Of a stretch of DNA of 32,822 nucleotides, positions 32,139 to 32,822 are shown one piece after another (within the stretch, counting starts at the first letter, position 1; each line of letters begins with the position of its first letter). The DNA is from an uncultured Bacteroidota bacterium (GTDB taxonomy: Bacteria > Bacteroidota > Bacteroidia > Chitinophagales > Chitinophagaceae): NCBI GenBank assembly GCA_903887005.1, contig CAISOH010000446.1, positions 1 to 32,822 on the forward strand, written 5' to 3'. The position numbers and the translations under genes are program-made. A model generated the notes under the pieces. It worked only from the letters and a program-made list of their open reading frames with translations, did not search any database and had not been told where the DNA came from.

Positions 32139-32705
32139 ATGTCAAAATATTTTTTTTTCCTGCTGTTATCGTTTATATGCAGCTGTAATACAGCAGTACC
32201 CCCGGGAGTTGCTTTTGTAAAAGTTGATACACTGGTTGCCGTTTACCCGACCCTTCCCGCCGATAGCGGTTATGAGGATAGTGCCTCTTTATATAAAGGC
32301 CATGATACGGATTTGCCGGAAAAAATCGTAGCCTTCGCCAAAACCCAGATAGGTATTCAATATAATTATGGCTGCACAAGCCCCGCCACGGGGTTCGACT
32401 GTTCCGGTTTTATTACTTATGTATTTCATCATTTCAATATTCCCGTACCAAGATCATCTGTTGATTTCACTGATGAAGGCAAAGAAATACCCCTGAAACA
32501 AGCAAAACCCGGGGACATTATTCTTTTTACCGGCACGGATATAAGGAAAAGAATAGGTGGCCATGTCGGCATTATTGTTGAAAATGATAATGGGAATATC
32601 CAATTTATCCATGCTACATCCGGCAAAGAAAATGCTGTAACCATAACATCTTTGGATAATTATTACCTGTCGAGGTTTATGAAAATCAGGAGAATTATTC
32701 CATAA
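32139..32705 (+). CDS. NlpC/P60 family lipoprotein (cell-wall endopeptidase)
   Basis: The 188-residue protein has a lipoprotein signal (MSKYFFFLLLSFICSC, lipidated Cys16) and an NlpC/P60 domain over about 60-188. The catalytic residues are Cys88 in GFDCSGFITYVF, His142 in GGHVGII and His158 in FIHATS, and YGCTSPATGFD leads into the active site. Enzymes of this family cut peptide stems in peptidoglycan (often D-Glu to diaminopimelate). It would act in the periplasm, attached to a membrane. The gene is a single unit, divergent from serS. Confidence 0.92.
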   Translation: MSKYFFFLLLSFICSCNTAVPPGVAFVKVDTLVAVYPTLPADSGYEDSASLYKGHDTDLPEKIVAFAKTQIGIQYNYGCTSPATGFDCSGFITYVFHHFNIPVPRSSVDFTDEGKEIPLKQAKPGDIILFTGTDIRKRIGGHVGIIVENDNGNIQFIHATSGKENAVTITSLDNYYLSRFMKIRRIIP

Positions 32706-32775
32706 TTCTACTTTAACAGGTTAAAAATAATAAGAAAAATCGGATAAAAAGCTTGGTTGTTTCGTTTGATTGTTT

Positions 32776-32783
32776 TATATTTG
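32776..32783 (+). promoter_or_regulatory. -7 box TATATTTG near the right edge
   Basis: TATATTTG matches TAnnTTTG in the last AT-rich stretch. It probably belongs to a gene that starts beyond the window. The stretch 32706-32822 holds no gene within the window. Confidence 0.3.
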
Positions 32784-32822
32784 TTATTCATAAAACAATA
32801 TAAATCATACGATAAAACATAG

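Overview
The window looks like a chromosomal segment of a Bacteroidota bacterium, most likely Chitinophagaceae or a near relative (inference). The signs are a type IX secretion partner pair (PorP/SprF next to a giant adhesin with a gliding-motility C-terminal sorting domain), a DUF4293 membrane protein, a rhomboid pair with a DUF6576-like tail, and repeated Bacteroidota-type promoter boxes (TAnnTTTG, sometimes with an upstream TTTG). No rRNA, tRNA or CRISPR array was seen.

Layout. 1-304: the 3' end of an IS30-family transposase running into a truncated coiled-coil/membrane gene. 468-2241: an active-looking rhomboid protease followed by a rhomboid-like protein without the catalytic residues. 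2336-4103: cysS, preceded by a 30-codon reading frame ending in a cluster of cysteine codons, which looks like an attenuation leader. 4116-5946: a DarT/DarG DNA ADP-ribosylation toxin-antitoxin pair and a small unknown ORF that overlaps the following MsbA-like ABC exporter. 7815-10415: biotin genes bioD and bioA, separated by a RelE/ParE-type toxin-antitoxin pair. 10477-13023: a GT-C-like membrane protein and an EGF-like lipoprotein, divergently oriented. 13225-15746 (minus strand): an ECF sigma factor, anti-sigma-like protein and exported protein operon. 16025-17560: gpmI. 17785-24145 (minus): PorP/SprF and a 1756-residue repeat adhesin. 24146-24835: non-coding DNA with diverged repeats and a MITE-like element. 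24836-28637: a compact element with an S24 (LexA/CI-like) repressor facing a MuB-like ATPase, a stand-alone DnaA domain IV protein, three small unknown genes and a frameshifted DUF4406 gene; no MuA transposase is present. 28679-32705: a Fic enzyme, a DUF4293 protein, serS and an NlpC/P60 lipoprotein.

The most interesting points are: (1) the Cys-rich leader ORF with its own promoter box in front of cysS, with alternative stems starting exactly at its stop codon; (2) the repressor/MuB intergenic region, where two promoters face each other with overlapping start regions and three related ATTAATTT operator-like sites, forming a candidate genetic switch for an element that has MuB but no MuA; (3) a family of near-perfect palindromes with a one-base loop, and T-rich heptamer/octamer tracts near gene starts.

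All assignments come from reading the sequence and recalled family features. No database search was run, and start codons are often uncertain because Shine-Dalgarno sequences are weak in this phylum.
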